A stretch of 64,000 nt of DNA, taken from assembly GCA_018105865.1 (NCBI GenBank), contig CM030834.1:9865219-9929218 (forward strand). Reading direction: 5' to 3'. Source of the DNA: Metaphire vulgaris (Eukaryota; Annelida; Clitellata; Crassiclitellata; Megascolecidae). The translations under genes were made by a program, and so were the position numbers. The notes under the pieces are model-generated. The model ran no database searches, was not told the DNA's origin, and was given only the letters and a program-made list of their open reading frames with translations. Below, in pieces: positions 61,599-64,000 of the stretch (positions are counted from its first letter, which is position 1; each line of letters begins with the position of its first letter).

Positions 61599-62152
61599 AC
61601 TGATATTTGGTGGAATATCGTACAAGTGCTGCCCTCGAAAGATTCGATAGAAACGATTGAAGATCCTTAGAAAAATATGCTCTTGATAAGTGAGCGTTTC
61701 CCGAAAATCTCTGAAAAGTATGTGCAGCTTGGGCAGAAGTGCAGATTTTATCAGCGATATACACTATCAGATGACTGTTTATTGTCGTTTCGACGTTTAA
61801 AGATGAATTCGTTTGAGCAACTTTGCATCAACTACACAAACGAAAAGCTTCAGCAGCTCTTCAATCACACGATGTTCGAACTAGAGCAAGAAGAATACAA
61901 ACGAGAAAGCATCGAATGGACATTCATCGATTTCGGCCTTGACCTCCAGCCAACGATTGACCTCATCGAAAAGGTTAGAAACGAAAGACCTTGGAATATA
62001 CCAAACGCATCCTGGCCATGAATTTCAGTTGCCTCGCAAAGGGGCAACGTATACTGTAGCTATGTAGCCTTTATGTAGCCTATATAGCCAGTCATTTATG
62101 AACTGGAAAATACATTCGGCTCGTTAAAATTTTCCAGTTAATATAACCTATA

Positions 62153-62197
<45 letters not shown>

Positions 62198-63754
62198 TGA
62201 ATAGGCTAGTACAAAATGCCAATATTAACCATATTAATTGTCCAAAGGTAAGGCTCGCTCTACAGAGCCTCAACTACCATAGAAAAACTGAAAGGTTGAC
62301 AGTGGCGTGTAGAGAGTGGCCGACGCCCGGGGCCAAGTTGTCCAAAGTACGCACACGAGCAAACGAGCAAAACAAGGTCATCGGGTCAATTTTCGACGCC
62401 CCTGTGGTATCTGCGCCCGGGGCCACGTCATCCCCCAAATGATCTGACAAGCAAAAAAAAGGTTATCGGGGGTCAATTTTACGCCCCCTGGGTCTGCGCC
62501 CGGGGCCACCGCCCCACCCGCCCCCCTTTACACGCTACTGAAGGTTGACGCCTTCAATGTGTCGTGGCATCAGCTGAAGGAAGACAGTAGCCAGTCACTC
62601 AATCTTCGCCTTTCAGGCTTTTCTCCACCGGGTAAACACCCGATTTTGACCTACAGATGAGTCGAGTGAGCGTCTCGAGCAGAGGAAGACGAGAAGATTT
62701 TACTGAGATTTGAAACAAGTTCCGATAGTAAATATCGCGAACAAATGGGTCACTGTACCACCAGCTCCCTAATACCAAATTTGTCATCAGAATGCCTTGC
62801 ATATACTGTATTATATTATCGTTATTTTTTTTAGCCGATTGGGATTCTGGCGTTGGTCGATGAGGAGTGTTGGTTTCCGAAAGCAACGGACAAATCTCTC
62901 GTCGAAAAGCTGCTCGCTCAGCACTCGGCTCATCCGAAGTTCCAGAAGCCGGATTTCCGCGAGAAGGCCAATTTCAGTCTGATCCATTACGCCGGAAAGG
63001 TGGATTACAATTGCGATCAGTGGTTGCTGAAGAACATGGATCCGCTGAACGAGAGCGTTGTCGGCCTGCTTCAAGAGAGCTCCGGTGAATTCATGAAGGC
63101 CATTTGGAAGGACGGTGGGTTGCTTAATGCAAGACACTGAAGCTTAGCAGCTGCATTCGCCAGCAATACGCCTAGTCACATTGGCGTGTTTCCAGCTATT
63201 GAGTATTTTTTAATTTAAAAAACGATAAATTGATTGTGTTAACGCCTGGATATTTCAACTACTGAAACGTACGACTAGATTAGCGCAGCAGCAAAACGAA
63301 ACAGACGATCAGCGTATCTTAAAGACAATTAAACTTAGCATTTGTAGAAGCTGAAACATTAAAAATCCATTCTTACCCAACTTAAATCACCAAACACTTT
63401 TGCAGCGTCCTATTCAGAGCATTGTATCACTTTATTAATAGTTAACGTATGATTATTTTCAAAAAAACCAACGCGTCGGTCACGTGACGATAATTTGAAT
63501 TATAAATAGCATAATTCAGTGTCATTTATGTAGCTCCGCATGTTGTAATCGTTGCAGCCGAGATCGTTGGGCTGGGAGCTACGGTGTCTGGAGATGTCGC
63601 TGGTGGATCAGCATTCGGAATTGGAAAAACTAGAAAAGGAATGTTCCGAACAGTCGGTCAGTTGTACAAAGAACAACTGTACAAACTGATGCAGACCCTG
63701 AACAACACCAGTCCAAACTTCGTTCGGTGTATCATTCCGAATCACGAGAAAAAG
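49281..63754 (+). CDS. MYH10-like: Non-muscle myosin II heavy chain, motor domain (13 exons, 3' end outside window)
   Basis: Actin-activated ATPase motor of non-muscle myosin II, used in cytokinesis and cortical contraction. Predicted exons: 49281-49631, 52112-52268, 53329-53356, 53594-53723, 55097-55189, 56008-56071, 57042-57140, 58221-58364, 58773-58868, 59159-59277, 60589-60741, 61803-61973, 62835-63114 and 63558-63754 (the first holds the ATG, so 14 coding segments including the partial set). All junction phases agree. Landmarks are the P-loop GESGAGKT, switch I NDNSSRFGK, switch [35 protein letters not shown]-type IDFGLDLQP, and [10 protein letters not shown] at the last donor. The sequence matches non-muscle/smooth-muscle type II myosins better than sarcomeric ones; that is inference from motifs such as [13 protein letters not shown]. 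The SH1 helix, IQ motifs and coiled-coil tail lie beyond the window. Confidence 0.95.
50029..50347. mobile_element. hAT-like MITE in myosin intron 1
   Basis: Inverted ends CCAGTGTTTATTATAGG and CTAGAATAAACACTG; duplication GTCGAGGG on both sides. Two internal TTTTTGCTYGTCA motifs. Confidence 0.9.
50348..52111 (+). other. Myosin intron 1, plain part
   Basis: A short (TG)n run at 50490-50503 and an (ATA)n run at 51557-51594. Otherwise nothing recognised. Confidence 0.5.
52112..52268 (+). CDS. MYH10-like: Myosin exon 2
   Basis: The acceptor is CTTTCACAG and the donor is CAAG/GTATCA, phase 0 in and phase 1 out. It encodes [19 protein letters not shown] and [16 protein letters not shown], the conserved segment before the P-loop. 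Confidence 0.95.
52339..52604. mobile_element. hAT-like MITE in myosin intron 2
   Basis: Ends CAAGGGCGTAAAACAC and GGTTTACGCCAGTG; perfect duplication GCATTCAG. It lies about 70 bp downstream of the exon 2 donor. Confidence 0.9.
53329..53356 (+). CDS. MYH10-like: Myosin exon 3: 28-nt microexon
   Basis: The acceptor is AATTGTAG and the donor is CAC/GTTAGT. It encodes DREDQSILC plus two bases of Thr and is required to keep frame between exon 2 (phase 1) and the P-loop exon (phase 2). Too short for ORF finding; identified from the conserved [18 protein letters not shown] context. Confidence 0.92.
53594..53723 (+). CDS. MYH10-like: Myosin exon 4: P-loop and loop 1
   Basis: The acceptor is AATCGTAG and the donor is CAG/GTAGGC. 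The ATP-binding P-loop GESGAGKT is at 53595-53618, followed by [16 protein letters not shown]. Its end forms loop 1, a Ser/Thr/Ala/Gln-rich stretch longer than in vertebrate IIA and IIB. Confidence 0.96.
53740..53903. repeat. Long near-perfect inverted repeat (fold-back) in myosin intron 4
   Basis: Arms of about 76 bp (53740-53816 and 53828-53903) are inverse complements with a few mismatches around an 11-bp loop. Each arm contains GAGTCCATGAAGCCAGCTGT-type sequence and GCATAACAGTGCCTGATAAT. It starts 17 bp after the P-loop exon. Probably a fold-back MITE. Confidence 0.9.
53904..55096 (+). other. Myosin intron 4, remainder
   Basis: AT-rich, no recognised element apart from the fold-back at its start. 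Confidence 0.5.
55097..55189 (+). CDS. MYH10-like: Myosin exon 5: switch I start
   Basis: The acceptor is GTTTCAG and the donor is TTT/GTGAGT. It encodes [20 protein letters not shown] and NDNSSRF, the first part of switch I. Confidence 0.96.
55425..55690 (+). mobile_element. 5S rRNA-derived SINE
   Basis: ACCGAAGTTAAACAGTGTCG and GGTGCTTGAATGGGTGACCG align with the internal promoter half of 5S rRNA (A box and C box). A tRNA-unrelated body follows. Located in myosin intron 5. Not a functional 5S gene because only that half is present. Confidence 0.72.
56008..56071 (+). CDS. MYH10-like: Myosin exon 6: switch I end, transducer strand
   Basis: The acceptor is ATTTTAAG and the donor is T/GTATCC, phase 0 in and phase 1 out. 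It encodes [20 protein letters not shown], directly continuing switch I. Confidence 0.94.
57042..57140 (+). CDS. MYH10-like: Myosin exon 7
   Basis: The acceptor is GACGAAAG and the donor is A/GTAAGA. It encodes [20 protein letters not shown] and [12 protein letters not shown]. Phase 1 at both ends fits the neighbours. Confidence 0.94.
57416..58083 (-). mobile_element. Helitron-like non-autonomous repeat, copy 2 (myosin intron 7)
   Basis: Inverted copy of 37287-37872 with the same order: ACTAG end, GCTCGCTTCGCTCGCGCTCG hairpin block, ATTCATGCTGAACAACATTT, tandem CATCGCGACGTAAGGACTAA units, then AAGATAA and TTAATATTA. Confidence 0.6.
58221..58364 (+). CDS. MYH10-like: Myosin exon 8
   Basis: The acceptor is TATATATAG and the donor is G/GTGAGT. 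It encodes [20 protein letters not shown] and [16 protein letters not shown]. The intron before it contains a Helitron-like insertion. Confidence 0.94.
58773..58868 (+). CDS. MYH10-like: Myosin exon 9
   Basis: The acceptor is CTTTACAG and the donor is G/GTACAC. It encodes [20 protein letters not shown] and a short variable loop, phase 1 at both ends. Confidence 0.94.
59159..59277 (+). CDS. MYH10-like: Myosin exon 10
   Basis: The acceptor is GTGCTCAG and the donor is CAG/GTACAA. It encodes [20 protein letters not shown] and [15 protein letters not shown], the cardiomyopathy-loop region of the upper 50K domain. Confidence 0.94.
59892..60160 (+). mobile_element. hAT-like MITE (family D) in myosin intron 10
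   Basis: Termini CAGTGGCGTAGCGTGAC and CTAGTTACGCCACTG; perfect duplication ATATCTTA. Telomere-like TTAGGG/CCCTAA inverted core and two TGACGAGCAAAAAA motifs. Confidence 0.93.
60172..60545. mobile_element. hAT Charlie-like element with tandem internal units, myosin intron 10
   Basis: Begins CAGTGGTTCTCAGACC and ends GGATTGAGAACCGCTG; perfect duplication TCTTAGCG. Inside are about five tandem units of roughly 35 bp built on GCTGACAAGCAAAAAACGTT. Confidence 0.93.
60589..60741 (+). CDS. MYH10-like: Myosin exon 11: switch II
   Basis: The acceptor is GATTACAG and the donor is CAG/GTTAAT, phase 0 on both sides. It encodes [20 protein letters not shown] and ends [14 protein letters not shown], with switch II DIAGFE. 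A Charlie-like hAT element ends only about 40 bp upstream of the acceptor. Confidence 0.96.
61803..61973 (+). CDS. MYH10-like: Myosin exon 12: relay helix
   Basis: The acceptor is TTTAAAG and the donor is AAG/GTTAGA. It encodes [19 protein letters not shown] and [16 protein letters not shown]. Upstream frames are also open, but the family alignment places the start at MNSFEQ. Confidence 0.95.
62300..62540. mobile_element. hAT-like MITE in myosin intron 12
   Basis: Ends CAGTGGCGTGTAGAG and TTTACACGCTACTG; perfect duplication AAGGTTGA. Repeated GCGCCCGGGGCCA-type blocks inside. Confidence 0.92.
62835..63114 (+). CDS. MYH10-like: Myosin exon 13: actin-binding lower 50K domain
   Basis: The acceptor is TTTTTTAG and the donor is G/GTGGGT. 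It encodes [33 protein letters not shown] and [18 protein letters not shown]. Phase 0 in and phase 1 out. Confidence 0.96.
63558..63754 (+). CDS. MYH10-like: Myosin exon 14: loop 2 and start of SH2/SH1 region
   Basis: The acceptor is GTTGCAG and the donor is AAG/GTGGAA. It encodes loop 2, here Gly-rich with few lysines ([20 protein letters not shown]), then [18 protein letters not shown] and [13 protein letters not shown]. The gene continues past the window edge. Confidence 0.95.
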
Positions 63755-64000
63755 GTGGAAATCAACAAATGGCTAGCGTAAATCGAGAATTCAAAGTCGA
63801 TATGTGAAGATTCCTAAAAATGTTCTTCTGGCGCAGAGATTTCACGACATTGTAATCTGTACCCCCACAATATTCTTCATAGTGTACACTACATTAGGGG
63901 CTGTCCATTAATTATGTCAACAATTTTTGGGCAATTTTGACCCCTTCCTCTTGTCAACAACTGTCAACTTTTAGTTACCCTATAATTACGTCAAAAAATT

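Overview
This window is eukaryotic genomic DNA, most likely from a non-vertebrate marine metazoan. It is AT-rich and intron-dense, with GT-AG splice sites, many microsatellites and very many short DNA transposons. I cannot name the species or phylum from the sequence alone. Two protein-coding genes on the + strand could be assembled exon by exon from protein motifs, splice sites and codon phase.

Gene 1 (25570-43759) is a class B1 (secretin-family) G-protein-coupled receptor that most resembles parathyroid hormone receptors. Twelve exons encode the N-terminal hormone-binding domain with all six expected cysteines, seven transmembrane helices, helix 8 and a C-terminal tail with a stop codon. 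The signal-peptide exon was not found with confidence. One junction (exon 3 to exon 4) is unresolved because the phases do not agree. The intron after exon 4 appears to use a GC donor.

Gene 2 (49281-63754, running off the right edge) is a non-muscle myosin II heavy chain. Thirteen exons cover the start codon, the SH3-like N-terminus, P-loop, loop 1, switch I, switch II, relay, actin-binding region and loop 2, up to just before the SH2/SH1 helices.

The rest is mostly mobile DNA. The first 25 kb contains no gene I recognise. About 28 hAT-like MITEs, most with the 8-bp target duplication still visible, lie throughout, including inside introns of both genes. Several are nested or back to back. 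There is also a decayed piggyBac copy (13201-14586) split by one of these MITEs, a mariner-like element with long inverted repeats (47589-48561) plus a fragment of its relative (19723-19895), two inverted copies of a Helitron-like element (one in each gene), several 3' ends of non-LTR retrotransposons that often abut simple repeats, tRNA-derived and 5S-rRNA-derived SINEs, and a TA-repeat-associated interspersed family.

The most unusual pattern is a short motif, roughly TGACRAGCAAAAAA followed by GGTCATC, that recurs inside many otherwise different hAT-like MITE families. Other points of interest are a long, nearly perfect fold-back in the myosin intron next to the P-loop exon, a 40-bp perfect palindrome near a receptor splice site, and a 12-bp minisatellite of about 480 bp in a receptor intron. 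No database search could be run. Family names rest on motif recognition, and all exon boundaries are predictions.
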